Source: an uncultured Duncaniella sp. (GTDB taxonomy: Bacteria; Bacteroidota; Bacteroidia; Bacteroidales; Muribaculaceae). From it: 64,000 nt of DNA. Positions 53,029-61,981 of this stretch are shown here, piece after piece. Position 1 is the stretch's first letter, and each line of letters begins with the position of its first letter. The notes beneath the pieces were generated by a model. The model ran no database searches. It had not been told where the DNA came from and saw only the letters and a program-made list of their open reading frames with translations. The position numbers and the translations under genes are program-made. Where the stretch lies: positions 682,001 to 746,000 of the forward strand of contig CAJTMH010000001.1 in assembly GCA_910577255.1 (NCBI GenBank), written 5' to 3'.

Positions 53029-54123
53029 TTATCTGACTCCGTCCAAAATAGGCAAAGTCAGGAGTTTTTCATATAAATTCCGCGCCACGATGTCAGCACG
53101 ATAATCTGAAGCCGTGGCTCTTGCGTTTTCTGACATCACATCACGCCTGCTTGTTGCATTGCGCGTATAGGCCAATATCATTTCCGCCAATTCATCGGCA
53201 TCGCCGGGCGCAAACAGATAACCATTCTCGCCGTGTCTGACATATTCAGCCGGTCCGGCCATGTTACTTGCCACAACCGGAGTACCGGCAGCCATTGCCT
53301 CCAGGCCAACCAACCCAAGGCTCTCGGCCTTGCGTATGGTCGGGAACACAAACAGGTCAAACGACCGATAGATTTCCGGCAATTCAGACTGGGGTTTCGG
53401 GCCAAGGTAGTCAACACATCCCTGCAATCCGAGCGAATCACGCATGGCAATCATAGAGTCGACCTGGGCGCCACGCCCAACCATCACACCTTTGAACTGC
53501 ACACCGGCCTTTTTGACTATGGATAATGCCTTGAGATAGATGTCCCAGCCTTTGCCTTGATCAATCCGGGAGACATAACCTATAACCGGTATCTCACGAC
53601 GTTCCTTAGGTGCAGCGAGATAAAAATGCCCGGGAAGTCCGCCGGAAGGGGAAACAAACAGATTTTCGGCTGATACACCCGGAAATTCCTCAAGCACCAC
53701 AGCTTTGAAATAGTCTGTGGGACAGACTATCATCGCAGCCTTTCTAAGCTGAGGTTTGGCTCGCTCTTTCAGCCATGCCTTCAAACCATTGGATGGAATA
53801 ACATCTCCACCATGGACATTGAACACAAGGGGCAACTTCTTGAAGCATCCCACCAGCTTAATAGGCAATATCGGGAATGTCACAGTGTGGACATATATCA
53901 AATCATAGTTTTTCAGACACAATGTCCGGAAAAGGGAGGCATAGAATCCTATATAGGCTTTTATTTTCGAGAGTACTCCCCTTCTCTTTCCCCTGATAGT
54001 CACCAAATCATTAGTGCCGCAATGATTATGATGGCAGAGACCATCGTAGAATATCTTCACAAATGTTCCATACACAGGGTCAGCTTCGGATGGATACATA
54101 TTGGCAACAGTCAATGTTCTCAT
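53029..54123 (-). CDS. glycosyltransferase family 4
   Basis: A 364-residue GT-B transferase. The N-terminal half has VANMYPSEADPVYGTFVKIF and VFNVHGGDVIPSNG. The C-terminal half has the donor-site pattern VIGYVSRIDQGKGWDIYLKA, then DLFVFPTIRKAESLGLVGLE with the EX7E-type acid, and GTPVVASNMAGPAEYVRHGENG. It probably adds a sugar to the lipid-linked repeat of the locus. It is 4 bp behind the GT2 gene and 66 bp ahead of wza. Confidence 0.92.
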   Translation of the reverse strand: MRTLTVANMYPSEADPVYGTFVKIFYDGLCHHNHCGTNDLVTIRGKRRGVLSKIKAYIGFYASLFRTLCLKNYDLIYVHTVTFPILPIKLVGCFKKLPLVFNVHGGDVIPSNGLKAWLKERAKPQLRKAAMIVCPTDYFKAVVLEEFPGVSAENLFVSPSGGLPGHFYLAAPKERREIPVIGYVSRIDQGKGWDIYLKALSIVKKAGVQFKGVMVGRGAQVDSMIAMRDSLGLQGCVDYLGPKPQSELPEIYRSFDLFVFPTIRKAESLGLVGLEAMAAGTPVVASNMAGPAEYVRHGENGYLFAPGDADELAEMILAYTRNATSRRDVMSENARATASDYRADIVARNLYEKLLTLPILDGVR

Positions 54124-54127
54124 ATCT

Positions 54128-55123
54128 CTACCCCTTTCCTTGCAATTTTCTTATCAATCTTCTGGCTGAATGGGTAACCGAACTGTAGCCTGGAAGGTGG
54201 AAACAACTCCAAAAATGAAGAGCAAGTTTCAGTCCCACATTCCTACGCATCTGCGAGAATAGCGACAGCCTTTCAGTGAGCATATTATAGTCACACACTG
54301 CATCCACATTGTAGCCCGATTCCACGTAAAGACCGATATATCGTGTGAAAAATCCGTCATTGTCAACGCCCCATGGCTCATCCTTGAAATTCTTCTCCAC
54401 AAAACTGTGGCACCATGACAGGGAAAAAAGCTGTCCTTCAAGGCGATTATAGGTAAGCGACATACGTGTGGCCGAACCTTCATTGATACAATAGTAATAC
54501 ACATCCTCAGGCAGCGAGGCTATGGATGGATTATGTCTGTGCAGCAACTGAAGCAAAAGCATGCGGTCCTCCGAGTAGAGGCAATGCCTAAAAGTCTCGT
54601 ATGGTCCACCATCAAACAAACAGCGCTTGAACAAGCGACCACACAACGAACATGAGCCCCAATGCAGCATTCCCAGCACATATTCCTTGGCATCGGCTGG
54701 GACTTTGTACTCCCTGGCAGGAAGATAGGAATTGCCATCAGGGCGATAGAATGGAGAACGCCCAACAACAATATCAGCCGCAGTCTCCACAGATCGTCTA
54801 TAAAGCGCCTCCAATGCCCCGGCAGGGACAAAATCATCAGGATCACAGAAAAAAACATATTGGCCAACGGCATTTTCATATCCTGACCGCCTGGCCATCA
54901 TCGTGCCCTCGTTCTGCTGTTTCAACACGAGTCTGACCCTCGAATCTTTTTCAGCGTAGCGCTTAAGCACCTCTGTGGAGTCATCTTTGCTGCAATCATC
55001 CACACAAATCAGCTCTATCTCCTTAAGGCTCTGCCCTAAAAGAGAATCAAGGCATCGAGGAAGGTATTTCCCGACATTATATATAGGGATTACAACCGAA
55101 ACTTTCACGTGATCCATCGGCAT
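54128..55123 (-). CDS. glycosyltransferase family 2
   Basis: A 331-residue GT-A transferase. It starts VSVVIPIYNVGKYLPRCLDS and has LICVDDCSKDDSTEVLKRYA and FFCDPDDFVPAGALEAL, the standard GT2 signatures. The start could be Met1 (55123) or Met3 (55117). It follows coaE after a single base, so the polysaccharide genes appear to be read from the nusB operon. Confidence 0.9.
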   Translation of the reverse strand: MPMDHVKVSVVIPIYNVGKYLPRCLDSLLGQSLKEIELICVDDCSKDDSTEVLKRYAEKDSRVRLVLKQQNEGTMMARRSGYENAVGQYVFFCDPDDFVPAGALEALYRRSVETAADIVVGRSPFYRPDGNSYLPAREYKVPADAKEYVLGMLHWGSCSLCGRLFKRCLFDGGPYETFRHCLYSEDRMLLLQLLHRHNPSIASLPEDVYYYCINEGSATRMSLTYNRLEGQLFSLSWCHSFVEKNFKDEPWGVDNDGFFTRYIGLYVESGYNVDAVCDYNMLTERLSLFSQMRRNVGLKLALHFWSCFHLPGYSSVTHSARRLIRKLQGKG

Positions 55124-55124
55124 A

Positions 55125-55715
55125 CTATTTTGACAACAAATTCAGGTAATGTTCGATCTGCGGCAGCAAGGGCTCCGCTCCATCATTGACAAGCACACGG
55201 CGGCATGGGTGCATACGACCGGGATCGTAAGCCTCCTGGACTGAGATGCGTGACATCACCTCATCGCGTGTAGCATTGTTACGAGCCTGCACGCGTTCAA
55301 TCCGCAAATCAACAGGTGCAACGACCTCCCACACCTCATCAACCATGAAGTCAAGGTCGCTTTGATACAGAATCGCAGTCTCGACGAATTTAACCCTGGC
55401 ATCCGACTCAGCACTCCAGTCCGACAAATCAGCACGGACTGCAGAATGGACAATCCGATTGAGAGAGGCAAGTGCGTCAGCATCGGAAAACACTTTGGCA
55501 GCAAGGAGCTTCCTGTCAATCACACCGCAAATGACACACTCGGGATGCACTTCGGACACAAGACGCGCTTTAATATTCTCGTCGTTGTCCATCAGCATTT
55601 TAGCGCGACTGTCACAATCATACACCTCATAGCCCATGGCTATGAGCATCTTGCTAACCACAGTCTTCCCGCTACCAATTCCTCCGGTTATAGCAATAAG
55701 TTTCTTGTCATTCAT
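55125..55715 (-). CDS. coaE: dephospho-CoA kinase
   Basis: A 196-residue P-loop kinase that makes CoA from dephospho-CoA, the last step of CoA synthesis. Near the start, LIAITGGIGSGKTVVSKML contains Walker A. The DSRAKMLMDND stretch and VVAPVDLRIERVQARN with the lid arginines also fit. The ATG at 55715 is preferred; an upstream ATG at 55763 would add 16 residues and overlap ybbR. The gene sits between the YbbR-like gene and the polysaccharide genes. Confidence 0.93.
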   Translation of the reverse strand: MNDKKLIAITGGIGSGKTVVSKMLIAMGYEVYDCDSRAKMLMDNDENIKARLVSEVHPECVICGVIDRKLLAAKVFSDADALASLNRIVHSAVRADLSDWSAESDARVKFVETAILYQSDLDFMVDEVWEVVAPVDLRIERVQARNNATRDEVMSRISVQEAYDPGRMHPCRRVLVNDGAEPLLPQIEHYLNLLSK

Positions 55716-55752
55716 GTGATATAGATTTAAGAGACGAAGGCAATGGGAATCA

Positions 55753-56727
55753 TTATTTCCCATTCTCGATTATGTACTCCACACTATCGGGAGCGAACGA
55801 AACGTTGTGGTAGACGCTTGGAATCACCGAAAGCGATACCGGAAGTTTCTTGCGTGATGGCTTGATATCATTGAAATCCACAAATGCCTTCACCGGATAA
55901 TCGTCGTTATAGGCATTCATCGGCACAAGATATGAAATCTCGATTTTCGAGGGGAAAGTAATCAGATTCACATCCGACGGCCTATTTATAACATCAAGAT
56001 TTATCGATCGTTTGCGTGAAATCAAAGGCTCGACAGGGACGGTGACGATAACCTTGTCGGGAATAATCCTCACCCCTGCTATCGGTTTGACTTTCACTTC
56101 ATAGCGCACAGTGTCCTTGAGACCCGACCTCACAATCGGCTCTGTAGAAACAAACTTGAGGGTATGAGGCAAATCAGAGATGGAATACAACATCACTGAA
56201 TCGACATCGGCCTTGATCGGTCCAGAGATTATGTACTGGAGATTTGTGTGTATGTCAGCCTGAATATTAAGTTTAACCTTTATCCCGGGCTGCGACGTAT
56301 AGGCCAACTTCACGGAATCAGGACGGCATGCCACCACCTGAACGCCATTGCCGAAATACTCCCTCAATCGGGTGTCGAGCCTGGCCCTGGTGAGAAGAAG
56401 ATGGCTGTCATCAGCATAGTCAGCCCATTTGAATTTCAGCGGAGACATTTTCCCCCACAGGAACCGGATGAGCTGAGAGTCCTTTCCTTTCACACTCACA
56501 CCGAGAGTCGGAGGGAGCTGGTTAATGACCGTCACGCTATCAGGCACATCCTGCAGCTCGAGTGGCACATCAAAATCACGTTGCACTTCAGTGTCAAGCG
56601 AGAGGAACACCCAAAATACAAAAGCCACGGCAACAAACAGAAGATAAAGCAACACATCCTTACCGCGACTCGAGCGTAGAGCCGCGCCGACCTTATTGGC
56701 GAGTTGTTGAGCTTTCTCGTTCTTCAT
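55753..56727 (-). CDS. YbbR-like domain membrane protein
   Basis: A 324-residue protein with one N-terminal membrane helix (YLLFVAVAFVFWVFLSL, about 27-43) and an extracytoplasmic part built of YbbR-like repeats (DFDVPLELQDVPDSVTV, then VPVEPLISRKRSINLDV). In Firmicutes the homologue CdaR regulates the c-di-AMP cyclase. In Bacteroidota it is regularly found next to coaE, yajC and nusB, as here. Its role is not known. Confidence 0.85.
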   Translation of the reverse strand: MKNEKAQQLANKVGAALRSSRGKDVLLYLLFVAVAFVFWVFLSLDTEVQRDFDVPLELQDVPDSVTVINQLPPTLGVSVKGKDSQLIRFLWGKMSPLKFKWADYADDSHLLLTRARLDTRLREYFGNGVQVVACRPDSVKLAYTSQPGIKVKLNIQADIHTNLQYIISGPIKADVDSVMLYSISDLPHTLKFVSTEPIVRSGLKDTVRYEVKVKPIAGVRIIPDKVIVTVPVEPLISRKRSINLDVINRPSDVNLITFPSKIEISYLVPMNAYNDDYPVKAFVDFNDIKPSRKKLPVSLSVIPSVYHNVSFAPDSVEYIIENGK

Positions 56728-56793
56728 GCCATGGATAAAACAAGTAGTGCGCGACCGGATTACCAGGCCGCGCCGTCTACTGTGATTACAATA

Positions 56794-57120
56794 TTATTTT
56801 TTATCAGCCTGTTGGGCGGCGTCCTGAGCTGCCTGCTGGGCAGAGGGATATACAGAGCCTTTGTCAACAGTGATGCGCACACCATCAGTGATTTCCACGA
56901 GGAAACTGTTTTCGTTCACAGCTTTTACCTTTCCATAGATGCCTCCGGCAGTGACAATCTTATCACCGGCCTTAAGGCCTTCGCGGAATTTACGGATATC
57001 ATTCTGACGTTTCTGCTGAGGACGAATCATGAAGAAATAGAAAATCGCAATAAGGGCGACAATCATCAGAATGTTGGTCCAGGCAGCGCCTTGTGCCTGC
57101 AGAAGAATTGCGTTGAGCAT
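56794..57120 (-). CDS. yajC: preprotein translocase subunit YajC
   Basis: A 108-residue single-pass membrane protein associated with SecDF. A short N-terminal stretch and one transmembrane helix (ILMIVALIAIFYFFMIRPQQ) lead into the hallmark RPQQKRQNDIRKFREGLKAG. The GDKIVTAGGIYGKVKAV domain follows. The C-terminal tail is Ala/Gln-rich. It lies 32 bp after nusB. Confidence 0.93.
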   Translation of the reverse strand: MLNAILLQAQGAAWTNILMIVALIAIFYFFMIRPQQKRQNDIRKFREGLKAGDKIVTAGGIYGKVKAVNENSFLVEITDGVRITVDKGSVYPSAQQAAQDAAQQADKK

Positions 57121-57152
57121 ATTTATTTAAGTTAAGGGTTATTTTAAAATTA

Positions 57153-58592
57153 TTAGTTTTTCAGCAACTTGCCTTCGGCCTTCAAATGGTTAATGACTGA
57201 ATAAAGGATGCCGTTGATGAATGCGCCGCTCTTAGGAGTACTGTAGGCATTAGCAATCTCGATATACTCATTGAGTGTCACTGCTATAGGAATGGCCGGA
57301 TAAGATAAAAGTTCAGTGATAGCAGTAATCATTATCACTATATCCATGAAAGCGAGGCGGTCGGCATCCCAACGATGCTGATTCACAAAGCTATCAATCA
57401 GAGCCTTGTACTCATCATAATGTTTAATGGCCGATTCAAATAACTCAGGGCCGAAATTTCGGTCCTCATCATCCTTGTATTGAGGAAGAAGGTTTATGTC
57501 CTCACCGTGGGTCTTGCTTTGCGCAAACTTACGGATAGTCTTAAGGAGGAACGTCCCGATGATGTGCAGATCATCATTCCAATACACCGATTTCGACTCC
57601 AGCACCTCAGCGAGGTCATCACCGGGAAGGATGATGTTCTTGTAGATCATACGCCAAAGCTCGCAGTCATCCTCATAGGAAGGTTCACCGGGAGCTTCCA
57701 TGTATTCCTTGTAAAGATCGCTTTGTGTAATCTTCTCAAGTAATCCCTTAACCAACATATCGTCGGCATCCCACGAGAGCCTTTTGTCATCCACATAATT
57801 TGTAAAATCCTCATTCTCGGTCAGCGCCTTTATGAATTTATTTTCCACAAAGCGCATATTGGGATGCAGGTCCTCGTCAGTGGGAAGATATTTATGCTTG
57901 GCCGCATCAAGACGCAGATCCTGGGCACGCGTGATCTCTACCGCAAGCTGGAAAAGGCTATGATAAAGCTCGTAGGCCTTGTCAAGCGAATAGTCGAGCG
58001 CATGACGCGCATGATTGAAGAGGGTGCGGTTATCGTTGTAATCGTTGAGAGTATACAACAGAGAATTGACACCTCTTGTAAAGCCGGCAAGCGTAAAATC
58101 AGGATTTTTACGAGCTGCGCTCATAAATTCAGGATTCTTTGCAACAAGATTGGTGATAATCGACGACCACAACGCCACATCATCCTTCAGCTCGACCTTT
58201 TTCAAGCGAATGTAGCTTTTATAAGCAGGGAGTGACGGGATTGCATCATAAATGGAGGGAATCACAGAGTCAAACTGCGACAGCCCTGAGCGCCCTTTGA
58301 GGATTACCGAACGGATTTCATCAATGCCGTTAAGGGAACGAGCCAACAGATTATGATCGATATGCTTGTTGAGGGCGATGCCGCGCAATGGTGACTCACG
58401 GCGACCGCCGCTGATGTCGTAGCCCGACATTTCAAGCACCATCATCAGCAAATCAAGATACAACGCATAGCCATATTTCTTGTCGCGAGAAGGATTCTCT
58501 ACGGGGGGCTCTATCTTGAATTCACTCTGTGTCAACAGGTATGAATAGAGCAACTGGACGACCTTGATTCTTATCAAAACTCGATTTATCAT
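57153..58592 (-). CDS. nusB: transcription antitermination factor NusB, extra-long form
   Basis: A 479-residue protein whose last 130 residues are the NusB RNA-binding fold, with RLAFMDIVIMITAITELLSY, TLNEYIEIANAYSTPKSGAF and INGILYSVINHLKAEGK. It starts with MINRVLIRIKVVQLLYSYLL, as in other Bacteroidota NusB proteins. From memory, Bacteroides NusB is about 310 residues; the difference here is roughly 165 residues inserted after the first helix (about 29-195). NusB binds boxA RNA with S10 for rRNA antitermination. It leads the operon nusB-yajC-ybbR-coaE and the glycan genes behind it. Confidence 0.9.
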   Translation of the reverse strand: MINRVLIRIKVVQLLYSYLLTQSEFKIEPPVENPSRDKKYGYALYLDLLMMVLEMSGYDISGGRRESPLRGIALNKHIDHNLLARSLNGIDEIRSVILKGRSGLSQFDSVIPSIYDAIPSLPAYKSYIRLKKVELKDDVALWSSIITNLVAKNPEFMSAARKNPDFTLAGFTRGVNSLLYTLNDYNDNRTLFNHARHALDYSLDKAYELYHSLFQLAVEITRAQDLRLDAAKHKYLPTDEDLHPNMRFVENKFIKALTENEDFTNYVDDKRLSWDADDMLVKGLLEKITQSDLYKEYMEAPGEPSYEDDCELWRMIYKNIILPGDDLAEVLESKSVYWNDDLHIIGTFLLKTIRKFAQSKTHGEDINLLPQYKDDEDRNFGPELFESAIKHYDEYKALIDSFVNQHRWDADRLAFMDIVIMITAITELLSYPAIPIAVTLNEYIEIANAYSTPKSGAFINGILYSVINHLKAEGKLLKN

Positions 58593-58909
58593 GACTATAA
58601 AGAGCTATTGTTTTCTTGCTGTTAATTTACGGCTGCAAATTTACAACAAATTCCCCGAATATCCCACTTCTCACCCATTTTTTATTTTTTTGAAAAGTAT
58701 TATTACGCCTCAGCGCAGGGACACATCCGCGATTGACACGACAACCCGGCCCTATGGAACCAAGATGAGATCCGGGTGTAAAATCATTTAAAAATTACCC
58801 GGAAAAAGAGCGGTAAGATTAAAACCTGACGCGAATACGCATAGCCAACTCCGTCCGACTCTCGGTAAAATGTTTTTCAAGTATAAAAATGAAACTTTTG
58901 CCATTTTTA
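58593..58909. other. intergenic region between nusB and rho promoters
   Basis: A possible nusB -7 box TAAATTTG lies at 58643-58636 (minus). CCGGGT (58772-58777) and ACCCGG (58797-58802) form a hairpin. No coding sequence is supported. Confidence 0.5.
58636..58643 (-). promoter_or_regulatory. possible nusB operon promoter (-7 box)
   Basis: TAAATTTG on the minus strand, 44 bp before the nusB ATG. No convincing -33 TTTG is found. Confidence 0.4.
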
Positions 58910-58941
58910 TTTGTTAAAACATAAAATTGATTGTATCTTTG
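58910..58941 (+). promoter_or_regulatory. rho promoter
   Basis: TTTG at 58910-58913, a 20 bp spacer and TATCTTTG at 58934-58941: a full consensus match located about 355 bp before the rho ATG. Confidence 0.75.
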
Positions 58942-58947
58942 CAACGC

Positions 58948-59298
58948 ATTTTTCAGGATAGCCTATATAAATTGAAACAATTTCAATCCTAAATTCAGGC
59001 GAACGTTTGCCAGACAGGCAGACTGATGAAAAACAATCCCCTGTAAATATTCAATCATCGGTTCACATTGAGCCCTCCGATAGGCATGTGTGGTCTCCAT
59101 ACTATACAATTGCCTTCAATCCGGCCAATCACAAAAAGATTTTGTTGCCGGAAACAATTCACACCAATGGCTTGATTTAGAATCTCCTCATTTTTCATTT
59201 CTATTATTGATTATTACGTGCATCCGAGCTAATAAAATGCCTTATAATCACCTATAAGCTCACCGCACTCCCAAACAATTAGGTTTATACATTATTAT
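58948..59298 (+). promoter_or_regulatory. long 5' leader of rho
   Basis: The promoter position implies an untranslated leader of about 350 nt. It can form a palindromic hairpin at 58971-58987 and a larger one at 59121-59151 (CCGGC/GCCGG and ACAAAA/TTTTGT). It contains a six-codon ORF at 59026-59046. Rho genes are autoregulated in other bacteria, and this leader is a natural site for that. The mechanism is inference. Confidence 0.55.
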
Positions 59299-61404
59299 AT
59301 GTACAATTTTTCCGAACTCTACGAAATGGATGATACACGGCTCCGTGAAGTGGCCGAGTCCATGGGTCTCAAGCGCATTAACTCTGATGACAAGGATAGC
59401 CTTGTATACCAAATCCTTGACAAGCAGGCTGTAGATGTCGCTACTGCTTCAGCGTCGGGCACTGCCCCGGCTGCCAAAGGCAGAAAGAACAAGAACAACA
59501 AAGAAGACAAAGAGCGTAAACCACGCCAAAAGAAAACTCAAGATACTCCAACCGAAACTCCGGTCCAGCCAGAAGCTCAGGAACCTGCCTCGGAAGGAGA
59601 AACTGCCGCTCCTAAGCGCAGAGGCAGAAAACCTAAAAACGAAAACCAGCCCACAGACGAACAGGCATCTACCGACGAGCAACCTAAGGTAGACACCACC
59701 GCCGAAAATGTTGCTCACGAAAATGTAGAGAGTGAGCAGACGGCACCTCAGGGAGACCAACCCAAACGTCGTCGTGGCCGTCCTGCAAAGCAGGATAATA
59801 CAGAGGTCGCTTCCACTCAGGAACAAGGTATAGAAGAAGAGCGAACCACAGAAGAGGCTACCCCCTCATCGGAGAAACCGTTGCTCCCTGCCCCAACGGA
59901 AACGCCGGCTGACAACACTGTATCACACAACGAGGCCAACACTCCAACAAACTCCGACGGAGAGCAGCAGCCACAAGGCGAAGAACAGCCAAAGGACACG
60001 CAAAACAATCAGCCTCGCCAACGTGGTGTATTCATCCGTTCAAAGGATTCGTCACTCGGCTCGTTTTTCCCTCGCGCCGGAGGCCGCACATTCGCTCCAC
60101 GCTCTCAGCAGGAGAAAGAACAGGCAGCCCAAGCTGCAGCAGCTGCAGCAGCGACAGCTCCTATTGTCCTATCAGAGCCTGCCGCAGAAAAGCCTCAGCC
60201 TCAACAAAACAAAAAGAATAAGAAAAACCGTAATAAGAATCAGCAGCAGGATGACCGCCAACGTCAGCAGCAACCTGCATATAATTTCGATGGTCTCATT
60301 GAGACCTCAGGAGTGCTTGAAATTGTCCCGGAGGGATATGGATTCCTACGCTCAAGCGACTATAATTACCTCGCTTCGCCCGACGACGTCCTCGTGTCGC
60401 AGCAGCAGATCAAGCAATACGGACTCAAAACCGGCGATGTCGTAGAAGCGTCAATCCGTCCTCCTCGCGAAGGTGAAAAATATTTCCCATTAAGCTCCGT
60501 GGTAAGTGTCAATGGCCGTACTCCCGAGTACATCCGCGACAGAGTGGCCTTCGAGCACCTCACCCCTCTTTTCCCTGACGAAAAATTTGACCTGACATCA
60601 GGCAGAAGCGGAAATCTCTCTACCCGAGTAGTCGACATGTTCTCCCCCATCGGCAAGGGTCAGCGCGGACTTATCGTCGCTCCTCCGAAAACCGGTAAGA
60701 CCATACTTCTCAAAGACATCGCCAATGCCATCGCCGAGAATCACCCCGAGACTTACATCATGATTCTCCTCATCGACGAACGCCCTGAAGAGGTGACCGA
60801 TATGAGCAGAAGTGTCAACGCTGAAGTTATTGCATCGACATTCGACGAACCGGCTGACCGCCATGTCAAAATCGCCTCCATCGTGCTCGAAAAAGCAAAA
60901 CGAATGGTGGAATGCGGCCACGATGTTGTGATTCTGCTCGACTCAATCACTCGTCTGGCACGAGCCTACAACACTTGTGCCCCGGCCTCAGGTAAAATCC
61001 TCTCCGGAGGTGTGGATGCCAATGCTCTCCAGAAGCCCAAACGCTTCTTCGGAGCGGCCCGTAACATCGAAAACGGAGGCTCACTCACCATCATTGCAAC
61101 CGCTCTTACCGAAACAAGCTCAAAGATGGACGAAGTCATCTTCGAAGAATTCAAGGGCACAGGCAATATGGAACTGCAGCTCGACCGCAAGCTATCCAAC
61201 AAGCGCATATTCCCTGCTGTCGACATCATGGCGTCAAGCACCCGCCGCGACGACCTGTTGCTGCGCAACGAGACACTCAACCGCATGTGGATTCTCCGCC
61301 GATTCCTCAGCGACCGAAACTCAATCGAGGCAATGGAATTTATCAAAGACCGCATGGAACGCACATCGGACAACGATGAGCTCCTACGCACTATGGGCGA
61401 CTAA
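59299..61404 (+). CDS. rho: transcription termination factor Rho with large disordered insert
   Basis: A 701-residue hexameric RNA helicase. Residues 1-45 are the Rho N-terminal helical domain (SELYEMDDTRLREVAESMGL). Residues about 46-330 are low complexity, rich in Glu, Gln, Pro, Lys and Ala, with AT-hook-like KRRGRKPK and KRRRGRPAK. The cold-shock RNA-binding domain follows (about 335-405, GVLEIVPEGYGFLRSSDYNY). The ATPase has Walker A VAPPKTGKTILLKDIA and Walker B VVILLDSITRLARAYN. The insert is far longer than in E. coli Rho (419 residues). A comparable region in Bacteroides thetaiotaomicron Rho is reported to drive phase separation. Confidence 0.96.
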   Translation: MYNFSELYEMDDTRLREVAESMGLKRINSDDKDSLVYQILDKQAVDVATASASGTAPAAKGRKNKNNKEDKERKPRQKKTQDTPTETPVQPEAQEPASEGETAAPKRRGRKPKNENQPTDEQASTDEQPKVDTTAENVAHENVESEQTAPQGDQPKRRRGRPAKQDNTEVASTQEQGIEEERTTEEATPSSEKPLLPAPTETPADNTVSHNEANTPTNSDGEQQPQGEEQPKDTQNNQPRQRGVFIRSKDSSLGSFFPRAGGRTFAPRSQQEKEQAAQAAAAAAATAPIVLSEPAAEKPQPQQNKKNKKNRNKNQQQDDRQRQQQPAYNFDGLIETSGVLEIVPEGYGFLRSSDYNYLASPDDVLVSQQQIKQYGLKTGDVVEASIRPPREGEKYFPLSSVVSVNGRTPEYIRDRVAFEHLTPLFPDEKFDLTSGRSGNLSTRVVDMFSPIGKGQRGLIVAPPKTGKTILLKDIANAIAENHPETYIMILLIDERPEEVTDMSRSVNAEVIASTFDEPADRHVKIASIVLEKAKRMVECGHDVVILLDSITRLARAYNTCAPASGKILSGGVDANALQKPKRFFGAARNIENGGSLTIIATALTETSSKMDEVIFEEFKGTGNMELQLDRKLSNKRIFPAVDIMASSTRRDDLLLRNETLNRMWILRRFLSDRNSIEAMEFIKDRMERTSDNDELLRTMGD

Positions 61405-61434
61405 TCAAGCGTAAATAACACTGACAACAATAGC

Positions 61435-61468
61435 ACAGCGGCCTCCGGTGATCACCGGAGGCCGCTGT
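61435..61468. terminator. perfect palindrome between rho and rpiB, bidirectional terminator
   Basis: A 34 bp perfect inverted repeat (17 bp arms, 61435-61451 with 61452-61468) with a GGCCTCCGG core. The T-tract is weak, but its position between two convergent stop codons supports termination. Confidence 0.75.
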
Positions 61469-61496
61469 CTTGTAAATTCAAATAATATCAGCCTGA

Positions 61497-61949
61497 TTAT
61501 TTCACTGGTATTTTAGCTACGCGGCGTTCGTGGCGGCCACCGTCAAAAGGAGTATTCAAGAATGTCTCTACGATATTTATCGCTGTAACATTATCAATAA
61601 ATCGGGCCGGGAGCACAAGCACATTAGCGTCATTATGCCTGCGGGCAAGTTCCGCGAGCTCCACATTCCAGCAAAGAGCCGCACGTATGCCCTGATGCTT
61701 ATTGAGAGTTATGCCGATACCGTTACCAGAACCGCAAAGAGCAATCCCGGGATAGCACTCACCAGCCTCTACTGCCAATGCACAAGGATGAGCGAAGTCG
61801 GCATAGTCGCAGCTCTCAGCCGAATAAGTTCCGAAATCCTTTAATTCGATACCTTGTGATTCAAGATATCCCTCAATAACCATTTTCATTTCGTAGCCGG
61901 CATGGTCGCTACAAAATGCTACCGGAAGATTTTCTTTTAAGATTGACAT
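61497..61949 (-). CDS. rpiB: ribose-5-phosphate isomerase B
   Basis: A 150-residue RpiB/LacAB-fold enzyme that interconverts ribose-5-P and ribulose-5-P. It begins with the family pattern FCSDHAGYEMK, then has DYADFAHPCALAVEAGECYPG, the catalytic-Cys loop IALCGSGNGIGITLNKHQGI and ARRHNDANVLVLPARF. Length is typical. It is convergent with rho. Allose-6-phosphate isomerase activity is a known alternative in the family. Confidence 0.94.
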   Translation of the reverse strand: MSILKENLPVAFCSDHAGYEMKMVIEGYLESQGIELKDFGTYSAESCDYADFAHPCALAVEAGECYPGIALCGSGNGIGITLNKHQGIRAALCWNVELAELARRHNDANVLVLPARFIDNVTAINIVETFLNTPFDGGRHERRVAKIPVK

Positions 61950-61981
61950 AATTTTACTCGTATTTTTGTTTTAGTTCCATT

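Noticed and set aside
58971..58987. Palindrome in the rho leader as a protein operator
   Set aside because: It lies downstream of the predicted transcription start and is better explained as an RNA hairpin of the leader.
59449..59826. 125-codon minus-strand ORF inside rho
   Set aside because: It is the antisense shadow of the low-complexity Rho insert; its Ser/Leu/Phe/Val-rich translation mirrors the Glu/Lys/Pro codons of rho.
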